Assembly: GCA_003135415.1 (NCBI GenBank)
Contig: PLBP01000003.1
Span: forward strand, 35,436 to 99,435
Length of the DNA: 64,000 nt
Direction: 5' to 3'
Source of the DNA: Hyphomicrobiales bacterium
GTDB lineage: Bacteria; Pseudomonadota; Alphaproteobacteria; Rhizobiales; Xanthobacteraceae
The notes below the pieces were generated by a model. The model was given only the letters and a program-made list of their open reading frames with translations, was not told the origin of the DNA and did not search any database. The translations under genes and the position numbers were made by a program. This document shows positions 35,900 to 45,686 of the stretch, in pieces (position 1 is the first letter of the stretch; the number at the start of each line of letters is the position of its first letter).

Positions 35900-37744
35900 T
35901 CAGTCGGATGATCCGGCCTTGCGCTGGATCGCGTCTTCCGCTTCCGGATTGAGCGCGCGCGCCGCGCGCTTCGGCTCCGTGAGCGGTGTGGGCTCCGCTT
36001 TCGGCCGAATCTTGTCGAGCCCGGCATAGATGCCCCCGGCCTGCTGCAAGGCGATCCGGTCGCGGTCGCGCGTACGCACGTCTTCGATCAGCGTGTCGAT
36101 CGATTCCCGATCGACGCCGAATTCCTCGAGCGTCGCGCGCCCGAAGGCGATCGCCGACTCGTAGGTCTCGCGGATTTCATAGTCGACGTCCCGGGCGCGT
36201 AGCGCCAGTGTCGTGGTGCGGTCGTAGGAGCGCATGAACAGCTTCACGAATTCGAAGTTCGCCTTCACGATGTCAACGATGTGCTCGGCGGTTTCTCCCT
36301 TGTCGACGCAGACGGCGATCATGCGCGCCTTGTCGGCATGCGCCGCGCGCAGGACGTCGAGCCTGTTGCCGTCGCCGTAATAGATCTTGAAGCCGAAACG
36401 GGACGCCGCCGTCACCATCTCGGGATCGTTGTCGATGACGGTGATGTCGAGTCGATGCGCAAGCAGGCACTGCGCGACGATTTGCCCGAAGCGGCCGAAG
36501 CCGATGATCAACACCGAGCCGTGCGTCTGCTCTAGGCCGTCGAGCTCGTATTCGGGCTCCTCGATGTAGCGGCGCGAAAGCCAGATGTCGGTCACGACGG
36601 CAAACAACGGGCCGATCAGCATGGTGACCGCGGCCAGCGCCACGACCAGGCTCGATTGTTCGGCGGTGACGATGCCGAACGAAAGCCCGAGCGGCAGGAG
36701 CACGAAGGCGAACTCGCCCGCGGAGGTAAGCACGGCCGCCGCCCGCAAGCCGTCCGGGTCACGCGGCGCCAACTGGTAGAGCCCCCAGACGATCGCGGCC
36801 TTGACGATCGTGACTGTGATCGCGCCGCCGATCAGCACCCACAGATTGTCGCGCACGACCGAAAGATCGATCGACATGCCGACGCCCATGAAGAAGAGCG
36901 CGAGCAGCAATCCGCGAAACGGCTCGATATTGGCCTCGAGTTCGTGCCGGTAGTTCGATTCCGCGAGCAGAACGCCGGCGAGAAAGGCGCCGAGCGCCAT
37001 CGACATGCCGGCGTACTGCATGATGAGGCCGGTTCCGATGACGAGGAGGAGGGCCGCCGCCGTCATTACCTCGCGCGTGTTCGCCTGCGCGAGTAGTTGG
37101 AACAGCGGGTTGAGCAAGTAGCGCCCCGCCAATATGACGGCGGCGATCACGGCGGCGGCGATTCCGGCTTGCTCCGCGCCGCCCCAGAATCCGCCGTCGT
37201 TGCTCGTCTGCCAAGGCGACAGTAGCGGAATGAGGGCGAGGATCGGCACCACCGCCATGTCCTGGAACAGGAGCACGCCAAAGACGCGCTGGCCGTAGGT
37301 CGCCTGCAAATCGCCGCGCTCTTCCAAGAGTTGCAGCGCAATCGCGGTGCCCGACATCGCGAGCGCGATGCCGGCGAGTAGGGCGCCGCGCCACGCGTAG
37401 TCAAGACAAAGAAACGCCAGCGCGAACAGCACCAGCGTCGTCACGGTCAGTTGCGCGGCCCCGAGCCCAAAAATCGCGCGGCGCATGGCGAGGAGCCGCG
37501 ACAACTTCAGTTCGAGGCCGATGATGAACAAAAGCATCACCACGCCGAGCTCGGCGATGGCGAGAATGGTGGCGGGATCGCGGAAGAACGCGAACACACC
37601 GGGCCCGATGATGATGCCGACGGCGAGATAACCGACGATCGCGGACATCCCGAAATAGCGCGCGGTCGGCGCCGCTGCGACCGTGGCGCCGAGAAGGATC
37701 AGCATTTGCAGAAGCAGGCCGAATTCGCTGCCGTCGGGATGCAT
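35900..37744 (-). CDS. Monovalent cation:proton antiporter (CPA2, KefB/KefC type)
   Basis: A 614-aa inner-membrane protein. About 12 hydrophobic segments cover residues 1-390 (starting LLLQMLILLGATVAAAPTARYFGMS). A TrkA-N domain follows (SVLIIGFGRFGQIVAQCLLAHRLDITVIDND) that binds nucleotide and gates K+/H+ exchange. A charged, Pro/Ala-rich tail follows. KefB and KefC respond to glutathione adducts; gshA 1.4 kb away fits but does not prove a link. Confidence 0.92.
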   Translation of the reverse strand: MHPDGSEFGLLLQMLILLGATVAAAPTARYFGMSAIVGYLAVGIIIGPGVFAFFRDPATILAIAELGVVMLLFIIGLELKLSRLLAMRRAIFGLGAAQLTVTTLVLFALAFLCLDYAWRGALLAGIALAMSGTAIALQLLEERGDLQATYGQRVFGVLLFQDMAVVPILALIPLLSPWQTSNDGGFWGGAEQAGIAAAVIAAVILAGRYLLNPLFQLLAQANTREVMTAAALLLVIGTGLIMQYAGMSMALGAFLAGVLLAESNYRHELEANIEPFRGLLLALFFMGVGMSIDLSVVRDNLWVLIGGAITVTIVKAAIVWGLYQLAPRDPDGLRAAAVLTSAGEFAFVLLPLGLSFGIVTAEQSSLVVALAAVTMLIGPLFAVVTDIWLSRRYIEEPEYELDGLEQTHGSVLIIGFGRFGQIVAQCLLAHRLDITVIDNDPEMVTAASRFGFKIYYGDGNRLDVLRAAHADKARMIAVCVDKGETAEHIVDIVKANFEFVKLFMRSYDRTTTLALRARDVDYEIRETYESAIAFGRATLEEFGVDRESIDTLIEDVRTRDRDRIALQQAGGIYAGLDKIRPKAEPTPLTEPKRAARALNPEAEDAIQRKAGSSD

Positions 37745-37793
37745 GGCGAAAAGCTTTACACGACTCCGCGGCGCGCTTGTCTATCGCATTTTT

Positions 37794-38417
37794 TCACAGA
37801 AGCCCGCGTGCCCGCAATTCCCACTTGAGGCCCTCAATCCCGGCGAAGCGGTGGCCCACAAGCCCCGCCATCTCGGCGCCTTCGACGTTTTCCGGTTTGT
37901 CGTCGATCATCATGGCCATCTCAGGTGCGATCCCGTGCCGGGCGACGAGCCGGCGATAGACCTCGGGGTCGGGCTTTTTCGCCCCGAATTCGGCGGCGAC
38001 GTGCAGCCGCTCGCCGAATAGCGGCGGGAGTTCGGGGAAGAGCTCGCCGAAGGCGTCCTTGACCAGAAAGCCGTTATTGGTGAGTACCGCGATATCCGCG
38101 CGCCGCTTGAGATGTTTTGCGAGTTCGAGCACGTCGCGATCGGGATGCATACCCGCCCGCCGTGCCGCGATCCAGGCCGCGCGCGAAACGGGCGCGCTGA
38201 CGCGCTCGGCGAAACCCTCGAGATATTCCTCCGCCGAGAATTTCCCCGCATCGGCCGCGTCCTCAAAGCCCGATTTCCAGATCGCCGCGTGAATGGTGTC
38301 CGCACTTTTGCCGGTGACGGCGGCAAGGCGGTCGAGGCGCGCACCGAGATCGTAGTGGTCGAGCACGCCGTCCATGTCGAAAATGACGAGGCGGATTGCG
38401 GGCTTATCTGCGGTCAC
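37794..38417 (-). CDS. HAD-superfamily hydrolase
   Basis: A 207-aa phosphatase-type HAD protein with motif I IFDMDGVLD (nucleophile D14, D16), motif II VLTNNGF, the motif III lysine in KKPDPEVYRRL and motif IV MMIDDKPENVEGAEMAG. The cap is inserted between motifs I and II (helical, with KSGFEDAADAGKFSAEEYLEGF). Substrate unknown; a sugar-phosphate or haloacid-like substrate is common for this type. Confidence 0.88.
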   Translation of the reverse strand: MTADKPAIRLVIFDMDGVLDHYDLGARLDRLAAVTGKSADTIHAAIWKSGFEDAADAGKFSAEEYLEGFAERVSAPVSRAAWIAARRAGMHPDRDVLELAKHLKRRADIAVLTNNGFLVKDAFGELFPELPPLFGERLHVAAEFGAKKPDPEVYRRLVARHGIAPEMAMMIDDKPENVEGAEMAGLVGHRFAGIEGLKWELRARGLL

Positions 38418-38490
38418 GGCGCCTCCCGTCGAATGGCTCGCATCACAAGCCCGGCGCTTAGACGTTCTCCCACACGAACTCAGTTGTTGT

Positions 38491-38994
38491 TCAGGGCAGC
38501 TTATCGAGCCCTTGACCGAACCCGGCGAGGCTGACCGGAATTCCGATGCCTTCTTCGGGTTTGGAGAAAATAATGAAGTTCGCCTCTTGGCCGGATTTCA
38601 GCAGCGCCACGAGCTTCTCGTCCATGCTGAATTCGGCGACGCAGCCGTTCGGAATGCAATAGACGAAGCCGGTGGGGCCAAGGAGCTTCTGGCCGACCTT
38701 CAGGCGCAGCCCCTCGGTCAACAATACGCCCAAGGGCGCGAGCACGCGCATCATCAGGCCTTTCTGGTCGACCGTCTTCAGGATGATCACGGTGAGGCCG
38801 ACATTCGGCCGGTCTTCGGCGGTGACGCTCTGGATCAACGCGCAGACTTCGCTTTTCGAATCGGGCGGCGTGTCGCAACGGACTTGCCAGTCGCCTTGCA
38901 CCGCTTTCAACACGCCCTGCGCATGGGCGATGGGCATCACGGCAAGCAGCAACGCTATGACGATCAGGAACGAGCAGAGGCGAAAGGCCATCAT
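38491..38994 (-). CDS. Invasion-associated locus B (IalB) family protein
   Basis: A 167-aa exported protein. Signal peptide MMAFRLCSFLIVIALLLAVMPIAHA, then the IalB core: WQVRCDTP, CALIQSVTAEDRPNVGLTV, the VLLTEGLRLKVG region and GFVYCIPNGCVAEF with paired cysteines. Named after a Bartonella factor but widespread in non-pathogenic Hyphomicrobiales, where its role is unknown. The ATG at 38994 has GGGAG just upstream; the in-frame codons further up are not protein-like. Confidence 0.9.
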   Translation of the reverse strand: MMAFRLCSFLIVIALLLAVMPIAHAQGVLKAVQGDWQVRCDTPPDSKSEVCALIQSVTAEDRPNVGLTVIILKTVDQKGLMMRVLAPLGVLLTEGLRLKVGQKLLGPTGFVYCIPNGCVAEFSMDEKLVALLKSGQEANFIIFSKPEEGIGIPVSLAGFGQGLDKLP

Positions 38995-39374
38995 GTTCTC
39001 CCGGCGGCCGAATCGCTTGCGTGCCGCCGTGATCCGAGACTTTAGCCGGGGTACAACGCCTCCGGTCCGTGTCAAGAATGCGGCGTGCGGCACCGGCCGA
39101 CTTTAAAAAAATGCGTCTCCCCCCCGGACGAAAGACCGGCATGCGCCTTTGGCCTTATGGCGTTGCAGGAGATAGCGAATTATGGTTCATGAGCCGTGAA
39201 CTGCCCCTCGGGGCGGTCCTATCCGCGACTACGAGTAGGACTTCAGGTGGCAGCCTCGCGCGGCAACGCGCCGCTTGTCGCGGTGTTCAAGGACGGTCCC
39301 GGACCGATGTAGGATGCGTTTCACCGCTCGCGCGGGGCGAAGGTTGGCAGAGAGACGAAACAGGAAGGCGATCG
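38995..39374. promoter_or_regulatory. Gene-free region between ialB and coxB
   Basis: 380 bases with no convincing gene, between two divergent starts. It must contain promoters for ialB and for the cytochrome oxidase operon. The only structures noted are a short palindrome CGGTCC-C-GGACCG near 39295 and an A-rich tract near 39105. No FNR-type or other known operator was seen. Confidence 0.5.
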
Positions 39375-40229
39375 ATGCTTGAACGGATGCGTCTTGCAAT
39401 CTCAACGCTCGCACTGGTGATTTTGGGGGCGGGGGCCGCGCAAAGCGGCACCCCGGGACAGCCCTCGCCGTGGGAAATCAATTTCCAGCCGGCGGCGACG
39501 CCGATCATGGAATTCATCGAGACGTTTCATTTCTGGCTTCTCATCATCATCACGGTGGTCATGATCTTCGTCACGATCCTGCTCATCTACGTCATGATCC
39601 GTTTCAACGCGAAATCCAATCCAAAGCCCTCGAAGGTCACCCACAACACGCTGATCGAAGTGGTGTGGACGGTGATCCCAGTCGTTATCCTCGTCGGCAT
39701 TGCGATCCCTTCGTTTCGCCTGCTCTACGATCAGCTCGACCTGCCGGCGGGCGATCTTACCGTGAAGGCGACCGGGACCGCGCAATGGACCTGGACCTAC
39801 AGCTATCCCGATAATGGCGGCTTCAGCTTCGACTCGAACATGCTGCAGGACAACGAGCGCAAGCCCGATCAGCCGCGGCTGCTTGCCGTCGACAACGAAC
39901 TCGTCGTTCCGGTGAACAAGATCGTCCGCGTGCAGGTCACCGGCGAAGGCATCATCCATTCTTTCTCGGTGCCGTCCTTTGGCATCAAGATCGACGCCAT
40001 CCCCGGCCGCCTGAACGAAACCTGGTTCAAGGCCGAGCGCGAAGGCATTTATTACGGCCAGTGCTCGCAGCTTTGCGGGCGCAACCATGCCTACATGCCG
40101 ATCGCGGTCCGCGTCGTGAGCGAGCAGGCGTTCGCCGCTTGGCTCGAGGACGCCAAGAAGAAATATTCGTCCGTGCCGGGTGTGGATCCCGCCATGATGG
40201 CATCCGCGACCGCGCCCGCGCGCCGGTAA
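39375..40229 (+). CDS. coxB: Cytochrome c oxidase subunit II
   Basis: The CuA-bearing subunit of the aa3 oxidase. 284 aa: signal-like N-terminus, two membrane helices ([23 protein letters not shown] and [19 protein letters not shown]) and a periplasmic cupredoxin domain. CuA ligands are in [18 protein letters not shown] (CxxxC plus H and M). [12 protein letters not shown] is the aromatic electron-entry segment. The ATG at 39375 follows GGAAGG. First gene of the cox cluster. Confidence 0.96.
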   Translation: MLERMRLAISTLALVILGAGAAQSGTPGQPSPWEINFQPAATPIMEFIETFHFWLLIIITVVMIFVTILLIYVMIRFNAKSNPKPSKVTHNTLIEVVWTVIPVVILVGIAIPSFRLLYDQLDLPAGDLTVKATGTAQWTWTYSYPDNGGFSFDSNMLQDNERKPDQPRLLAVDNELVVPVNKIVRVQVTGEGIIHSFSVPSFGIKIDAIPGRLNETWFKAEREGIYYGQCSQLCGRNHAYMPIAVRVVSEQAFAAWLEDAKKKYSSVPGVDPAMMASATAPARR

Positions 40230-40243
40230 AAGAGGGAATCCCG

Positions 40244-41845
40244 ATGGCTTACGCAGCAGCACACGCCGACCATCACAACTCGATGGGGTTTTTTCGGCGC
40301 TGGCTCTTCTCCACCAACCACAAGGATATCGGCACGCTCTATCTGATCGAGGCGATCCTCGCCGGCGTGATCGGCGGAGGGCTCTCGGCCGTCATGCGCG
40401 CGGAACTCGCGGAGCCCGGCGTGCAGATCTTCCACAACGCGCACATGTATAATGCCTTCGCGACGGCGCACGGCCTGATCATGATCTTTTTCATGATCAT
40501 GCCGGCGCTGATCGGCGGCTTCGGCAATTGGTTCGTGCCGCTGATGATCGGCGCGCCCGATATGGCGTTCCCGCGCATGAACAACATTTCCTTCTGGTTC
40601 CTGGCGGCGGCGCTGATCTTGATCTTGACCTCGATGTTCGTTCCCGACACGTCCGAGGGAACGGGATTTGGCGGTGGCTGGACGATCTATCCGCCGCTCT
40701 CATCGAAGGCGGGTGCTCCGGGGCCGGCGATGGATCTCGCGATCTTCGCGATCCATCTCGCGGGCGCGTCCTCGATTCTCGGCGCGATTAATTTCATCAC
40801 CACGATTTTCAACATGCGCGCGCCCGGCATGACGCTGCACAAAATGCCACTATTCGTGTGGTCGATCCTGGTGACGGCGTTCCTGTTGCTGCTGGCACTA
40901 CCGGTGCTCGCGGGCGCGGTCACGATGCTGCTGACCGACCGTAACTTCGGCACCACCTTCTTCGATCCGCAGGGCGGCGGCGATCCGATTCTATTCCAGC
41001 ACCTGTTCTGGTTCTTCGGTCACCCCGAAGTGTACATTCTCGTGCTGCCCGCCTTCGGCATCGTGAGCCAAGTGATCTCGACCTTCTCGAAGAAGCCGGT
41101 GTTCGGTTATCTCGGCATGGCCTACGCCATGGTCGCGATCGGCGGCATCGGTTTCGTGGTGTGGGCGCATCACATGTACACGGTCGGCATGAGCGCGAAC
41201 GCGCAGGCCTACTTCCTGGTCGCGACCATGGTGATCGCGGTTCCGACCGGCATCAAGGTGTTCTCTTGGATCGCCACCATGTGGGGCGGCTCGATCGAGT
41301 TCAAGACACCGATGCTGTGGGCAATCGGGTTCATCTTTCTCTTCACGCTCGGCGGTGTCACCGGCGTCGTGCTCTCGAATACCGGCATCGATCGCTCGCT
41401 GCACGACACCTATTATGTCATCGCCCACTTCCACTACACGATGTCGCTCGGCGCCACCTTCGGTATTTTCTGCGGTTGGTACTACTGGTTTCCGAAAATG
41501 ACCGGCTACATGTATTCCGAGTTTCTCGGAAAGCTGCACTTCTGGCTCACCTTCATCGGTGTGAACACGATCTTCTTCCCACAGCACTTCCTCGGTCTTT
41601 CGGGAATGCCGCGCCGCATCGTCGATTATCCCGAGGCATTCGCGGGCTGGAACATGGTTTCGTCCTTCGGCGCGTTGCTCTCGACCATCGGCCTCGTGGT
41701 GTTCTTGATCTCGATCGTCGATGCCTTCGCCCGCAAGCGCAAAGCCGCCGACAATCCGTGGGGCGTGGGCGCGACGACGCTCGAGTGGACGCTGCCTTCG
41801 CCGCCGCCGTTCCACACCTTCGAGACGCTACCGCGGATCAAGTGA
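40244..41845 (+). CDS. coxA: Cytochrome c oxidase subunit I
   Basis: The catalytic subunit with heme a and heme a3-CuB. 533 aa, 12 membrane helices. Heme and copper ligand motifs: [35 protein letters not shown] (His-Tyr cross-link region), WAHHMYTVG and the HFHYTMSLG helix. It starts [15 protein letters not shown] 14 bases after coxB, with AGAGGGA upstream. Confidence 0.97.
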   Translation: MAYAAAHADHHNSMGFFRRWLFSTNHKDIGTLYLIEAILAGVIGGGLSAVMRAELAEPGVQIFHNAHMYNAFATAHGLIMIFFMIMPALIGGFGNWFVPLMIGAPDMAFPRMNNISFWFLAAALILILTSMFVPDTSEGTGFGGGWTIYPPLSSKAGAPGPAMDLAIFAIHLAGASSILGAINFITTIFNMRAPGMTLHKMPLFVWSILVTAFLLLLALPVLAGAVTMLLTDRNFGTTFFDPQGGGDPILFQHLFWFFGHPEVYILVLPAFGIVSQVISTFSKKPVFGYLGMAYAMVAIGGIGFVVWAHHMYTVGMSANAQAYFLVATMVIAVPTGIKVFSWIATMWGGSIEFKTPMLWAIGFIFLFTLGGVTGVVLSNTGIDRSLHDTYYVIAHFHYTMSLGATFGIFCGWYYWFPKMTGYMYSEFLGKLHFWLTFIGVNTIFFPQHFLGLSGMPRRIVDYPEAFAGWNMVSSFGALLSTIGLVVFLISIVDAFARKRKAADNPWGVGATTLEWTLPSPPPFHTFETLPRIK

Positions 41846-41846
41846 G

Positions 41847-42758
41847 ATGAGCGCGACCGGCACCGCGCGTCCGGCGGAGGCGCTTTCCGGCTTTGCCGAC
41901 GTTGCGGATTATGTAGCGTTGCTGAAGCCGCGGGTGATGTCGCTCGTGGTGTTCACGGCGCTCGTCGGCCTCGTCCGCGCCCACGGCGGAATTCATCCGG
42001 TCATCGGCTTCGCCGCCCTTCTCTCCATCGCGATCGGGGCCGGTGCCGCGGGCAGCCTCAATATGTGGTGGGACGCCGACATCGACGCGCGCATGGCGCG
42101 CACGGCACAGCGCCCGATTCCGGCAGGCCGCATTGAGTCGGGTGAAGCGCTCGCCTTCGGCGTAGTGCTCGCGGTGGCCTCGGTCGCGATGCTGGGCCTC
42201 TTCGCGGGCTGGCTCGCGGCCGGCCTGTTGGCATTCACGATCTTCTTCTATGCCGTCCTCTACACCATGGGGCTGAAGCGCTGGACTGCGCAGAACATCG
42301 TGATCGGCGGTGCTGCCGGCGCGTTTCCGCCGATGATCGGCTGGGCCGCTGCCACGGGCACGATCGGGCTCGAGAGCGTTCTTTTGTTTCTGATCATCTT
42401 CTTCTGGACGCCGCCGCATTTCTGGGCGCTGGCACTTCTGCGCAAGAAGGAATACGCGCGCGCGGGCATTCCCATGTTGCCGGTCGTCGCGGGCGAGGAT
42501 GAAACGCGGCGGCAAATTCTGATCTACTCGGTTGTCGTCGCGGTCGTTGGCGTTGCACCCGCACTCTTCGGCTTCGCGGGGCTGATTTACGGGACGCTTG
42601 CGAGCATGCTCGGCGTTTTGTTCCTAGCGCTCGCGATCGCGGTTTGGCGCAAGCGCCGCGGCGTTGCCGCGCAGTCGGCGGCGCGCCGGCTTTTCGCCTT
42701 TTCCGTACTCTATCTCTTTCTCCTGTTCGCAGTTCTTCTCGTCGAGGGTATGAGGTAA
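41847..42758 (+). CDS. ctaB: Protoheme IX farnesyltransferase (heme O synthase)
   Basis: Converts heme B to heme O for the oxidase. 303 aa, UbiA superfamily, about nine hydrophobic segments. The first Asp-rich motif is [20 protein letters not shown] and the second is [20 protein letters not shown]. The ATG at 41847 is one base after the coxA stop. Assembly genes continue downstream. Confidence 0.95.
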   Translation: MSATGTARPAEALSGFADVADYVALLKPRVMSLVVFTALVGLVRAHGGIHPVIGFAALLSIAIGAGAAGSLNMWWDADIDARMARTAQRPIPAGRIESGEALAFGVVLAVASVAMLGLFAGWLAAGLLAFTIFFYAVLYTMGLKRWTAQNIVIGGAAGAFPPMIGWAAATGTIGLESVLLFLIIFFWTPPHFWALALLRKKEYARAGIPMLPVVAGEDETRRQILIYSVVVAVVGVAPALFGFAGLIYGTLASMLGVLFLALAIAVWRKRRGVAAQSAARRLFAFSVLYLFLLFAVLLVEGMR

Positions 42759-42760
42759 CG

Positions 42761-42928
42761 GTGGCCGCCAAGCAAAAACGCAAAGGCATCGTGCTCAGCG
42801 CCGAGCAGCGCCGCCGCCGGCGTGCCCGCTCCATCGCGCTCGCGCTCGTGCTCGCGGGCTTCGCAATCCTGTTCTACGCGGTCACCATCGTGAAGTTAGG
42901 GCCGCAAGCGCTTAGCCATCCGACTTGA
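42761..42928 (+). CDS. CoxF-like small membrane protein
   Basis: A 55-aa protein starting with GTG (VAAKQKRKGIVLSAEQ). A basic stretch QRRRRRARS is followed by one membrane helix (IALALVLAGFAILFYAVTIVKL). It lies 2 bases after ctaB and 4 bases before ctaG. A short single-helix protein in this place is usual in Hyphomicrobiales cox clusters and has been called CoxF. A role in oxidase assembly is likely but untested. It is easy to miss because of its length. Confidence 0.82.
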   Translation: MAAKQKRKGIVLSAEQRRRRRARSIALALVLAGFAILFYAVTIVKLGPQALSHPT

Positions 42929-42932
42929 CGCC

Positions 42933-43526
42933 ATGAGCCGCGCCCGCAATCGCGATCTTATCCACCGTCACCGCACGGTGGCGTTTTCTTGCGCGGTCTT
43001 CGTCGCGGCGATGGTCGGCGTCGCTTATGCCTCGGTGCCGCTCTACGATTGGTTCTGCCGCACCACGGGCTTCGGCGGAATTCCGCTTGTCGCCAAGGAA
43101 TCGCCGGCGGCGCCCATTGCGCGAAAAATCACCGTGCGCTTCGACGGCAATGTCGCGGGCGGCCTGCCTTGGACCTTTGCGCCGGAGAAAAACGAGATCG
43201 AGCTCGCGATCGGCGAAACGGTGCTCTTCCACTACGTCGCAAAATCGCAAGGTGCGCGCGAAACGGTGGGGATCGCCTCCTACAACGTCTCGCCGCCGGA
43301 AGCCGCGAGCTATTTCAACAAGATCCAGTGCTTCTGCTTCACCGATCAGAAGCTGTCGCCGGGCGAGCGGGTCGACATGCCGGTGGTTTTCTTCGTCGAT
43401 CCCGCCATCGACGAGGACGCGGAGTTCAAGTCGCTGCGGGTGATCACGCTGTCCTACACGTTCTTCCCATCGAAAAGGATGCCCGATCCGCTGGCCGCCG
43501 CCAGCGGCGACACTCGGGTGAGGTAG
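42933..43526 (+). CDS. ctaG: Cytochrome c oxidase assembly protein CtaG/Cox11
   Basis: Delivers copper to the CuB site. 197 aa: an N-terminal helix (VAFSCAVFVAAMVGVAYASVPLYDWFC) anchors a periplasmic domain. The copper motif CFCF is in FNKIQCFCFTDQKLSPGE, and an additional cysteine is in DWFCRTTGFGG. The family matches at every conserved block. Confidence 0.96.
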   Translation: MSRARNRDLIHRHRTVAFSCAVFVAAMVGVAYASVPLYDWFCRTTGFGGIPLVAKESPAAPIARKITVRFDGNVAGGLPWTFAPEKNEIELAIGETVLFHYVAKSQGARETVGIASYNVSPPEAASYFNKIQCFCFTDQKLSPGERVDMPVVFFVDPAIDEDAEFKSLRVITLSYTFFPSKRMPDPLAAASGDTRVR

Positions 43527-43603
43527 ACCAAACACAGGCTTGCGGCGCGGCTTCCGCCGTGCTGTTGAGGTGAACGGAAATGGAATTTTACGGAGATCGG
43601 GGA

Positions 43604-44464
43604 ATGGCCGACGCGCACGCGAAACAACATGACTATCATCTTGTCGACCCCTCGCCCTGGCCGATTATCGGCGCCATCTCCGCGCTCGCGATCACCATGG
43701 GCGGCGTCTACTGGATACGCGGCGGCACCTCGCTGATCTCCATCGCCGGCATCCTCGGCATCGTCTATGTGATGATCGCCTGGTGGCGCGACGTCATCAA
43801 CGAGGGCGAACACAAGGGCGACCATACCTCGGTCGTCCAGCTTTCTCTCCGCTACGGCATGATCCTTTTCATCGCCTCGGAGGTGATGTTCTTCGTCGCC
43901 TGGTTCTGGGCCTATTTCGACGCAGCATTGTTTCCCGCTGAGCCCAAGCAATTCATGCGCACGGAGTTGCTCGGCGGTCATTGGCCGCCGGCGCCAACCG
44001 CCGACGACCGCTTCAAGAGCACGTTCGATCCCTGGCACCTGCCGCTCTTGAACACCCTGATTCTGCTCACCTCGGGCACGACGGTGACCTGGGCGCATCA
44101 CGCGTTGCTCGAAAACGACCGTAAGGGTTTGATCCAGGGTCTGTGGCTGACGATCATCTTGGGCGCCACGTTCACTTGCGTGCAAGCCTATGAATACTCC
44201 CACGCCGCCTTCACCTATTCCGGGCACATTTACGGCTCGACCTTCTTCATGGCGACCGGCTTTCACGGCGCGCATGTGATCATCGGTACGATCTTTCTTT
44301 CCGTGTGTTTGCTCCGCGCTTATCTCGGGCATTTCAAGCCGGATCATCACTTCGGCTTCGAGGCCGCCGCCTGGTACTGGCATTTCGTCGACGTCGTGTG
44401 GCTGTTCCTATTCACCTTCATCTATGTGTGGGGAGCGGGAACGCCGATGGAGCATGGCGGCTGA
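43604..44464 (+). CDS. coxC: Cytochrome c oxidase subunit III
   Basis: Third core subunit, 286 aa with seven hydrophobic helices. Signatures: [11 protein letters not shown] near the start, [20 protein letters not shown], the [15 protein letters not shown] helix and [23 protein letters not shown] at the end. The ATG at 43604 ([12 protein letters not shown]) gives the usual N-terminus and has GGAG 8 bases upstream; an in-frame ATG at 43580 with its own GAGGTGA is an alternative adding 8 residues. Confidence 0.95.
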   Translation: MADAHAKQHDYHLVDPSPWPIIGAISALAITMGGVYWIRGGTSLISIAGILGIVYVMIAWWRDVINEGEHKGDHTSVVQLSLRYGMILFIASEVMFFVAWFWAYFDAALFPAEPKQFMRTELLGGHWPPAPTADDRFKSTFDPWHLPLLNTLILLTSGTTVTWAHHALLENDRKGLIQGLWLTIILGATFTCVQAYEYSHAAFTYSGHIYGSTFFMATGFHGAHVIIGTIFLSVCLLRAYLGHFKPDHHFGFEAAAWYWHFVDVVWLFLFTFIYVWGAGTPMEHGG

Positions 44465-44877
44465 ATAAGCCCTCGCGCTCGCGCAAGACGAAGATTGCGG
44501 ACGGCGATCGCCCGTCCGTATCGCCCTATATCGCCGGTATTGCTTGCCGCTGCCCGCGCTGCGGACGCGGGCGCCTATTCAACGGCTTTCTCACGCTGGC
44601 ACCGGCTTGCGAAAATTGCGGCCTCGACTACAGCTTCGCCGACGCCGGCGACGGGCCGGCGGTATTCGTGATTCTGATCGCGGGATTTCTGGTCGTAGGT
44701 GCCGCCGTCGTCGTCGAATCCGTCTGGCGCCCGCCCTATTGGGTCCACGCGCTTCTGTGGATCCCGACGATCCTCGCAGTCACGCTCGGGCTCCTGCGGC
44801 CCTTGAAGGGCCTCATGGTCGCCTTGCAGTTTCACCACAACGCCGAAGAGGGCCGGCCCGACCGAGGCAAGCGGTGA
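44428..44877 (+). CDS. DUF983 protein (start codon uncertain)
   Basis: A DUF983 membrane protein of the cox cluster. Zinc-ribbon-like cysteines (CRCPRCGRG and CENCGLDY) precede two hydrophobic helices ([19 protein letters not shown] and [16 protein letters not shown]). No ATG, GTG or TTG lies in frame between the coxC stop and the domain. The nearest conventional start is GTG 44428, inside coxC without a ribosome-binding site. CTG 44461, with GGAG 7 bases upstream, is better placed and would give 138 aa. The stop overlaps the surf1 GTG. Confidence 0.78.
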   Translation: MGSGNADGAWRLNKPSRSRKTKIADGDRPSVSPYIAGIACRCPRCGRGRLFNGFLTLAPACENCGLDYSFADAGDGPAVFVILIAGFLVVGAAVVVESVWRPPYWVHALLWIPTILAVTLGLLRPLKGLMVALQFHHNAEEGRPDRGKR

Positions 44878-45638
44878 GACGCGCTTCGCCGCGCGCGCGC
44901 TTTCGCGCGCTGATTTTGCCCGGCCTCTGCACGCTCGTGGCGCTCGGCGTTCTCTGCGGCCTTGGCGTCTGGCAATTGCAACGGCTCGCGTGGAAAGAGG
45001 CCTTGATCGCGCGCGTTGCCGCGCGGATGCAGTTCTCGTTTGTCCCTTGGGCCCCGGGCGAGGCCGAATGGCCGAGCGTCAACGCCGAGCAACACGAATA
45101 TCTCCATGTGCGGATTACCGGCATCTTCCGGCACGACCATGAGGCGCTTTGCTACGAATTGCTCTCGGATGCGAGGGGGAAATTCTCCGGCCCCGGCTAC
45201 TGGGTGCTGACCCCGCTCGAGACCGCGGGCGGCGCGACATTCATCGTCAATCGCGGTTTCGTGCCGCTCGATCGCAAGGATGCGGCAACACGCAGCGAAG
45301 GTCAGGTAACGGAAAAAGTCACCGTCATCGGGTTTTTGCGTCTGTCGGAGCGGCGTTCTTGGTTCACGCCCGCCGACGATCCTGCGCGCGGCGTCTGGCA
45401 GGAGCGCGATCCCATCGCGATCGCCAAGGCTTATAGTCTTGCGCGCACGGCGCCGTTCTTCATCGATGCCGATGCTTCCGCCAATCCGGGCGGGCTGCCG
45501 CAGGGCGGCGAAACGAAGCTCGTCTTTCCCAACCGCCACCTCGAATATGCCGTCACCTGGTTCGGGCTCGCTTTGGCTTTAATCGCGGTTTTTAGCGCCT
45601 TTGCGCTGAAGCAACTGCGCCATCGCGGGCGTGCTTGA
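44874..45638 (+). CDS. SURF1-family cytochrome oxidase assembly protein
   Basis: A 254-aa SURF1 protein acting in heme a insertion. An N-terminal membrane helix (ILPGLCTLVALGVLCGLGVWQLQRLAWK) and a C-terminal one (YAVTWFGLALALIAVFSAFALKQ) flank a periplasmic domain with GYWVLTPLETAGG, FIVNRGFVPLDRK and RHLEYAVTWFGLA. The GTG start overlaps the DUF983 stop (GTGA). Last oxidase-related gene before thrC. Confidence 0.92.
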   Translation: MRRASPRARFRALILPGLCTLVALGVLCGLGVWQLQRLAWKEALIARVAARMQFSFVPWAPGEAEWPSVNAEQHEYLHVRITGIFRHDHEALCYELLSDARGKFSGPGYWVLTPLETAGGATFIVNRGFVPLDRKDAATRSEGQVTEKVTVIGFLRLSERRSWFTPADDPARGVWQERDPIAIAKAYSLARTAPFFIDADASANPGGLPQGGETKLVFPNRHLEYAVTWFGLALALIAVFSAFALKQLRHRGRA

Positions 45639-45686
45639 ATAGGAGGAAACCCGCGCCTAGGTTGCGTGCGAACTAGGAAAAAGCTC

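Noticed and set aside
40091-41815. Large antisense frames across the cox genes
   Set aside because: High-GC shadow frames; the plus-strand genes are certain.
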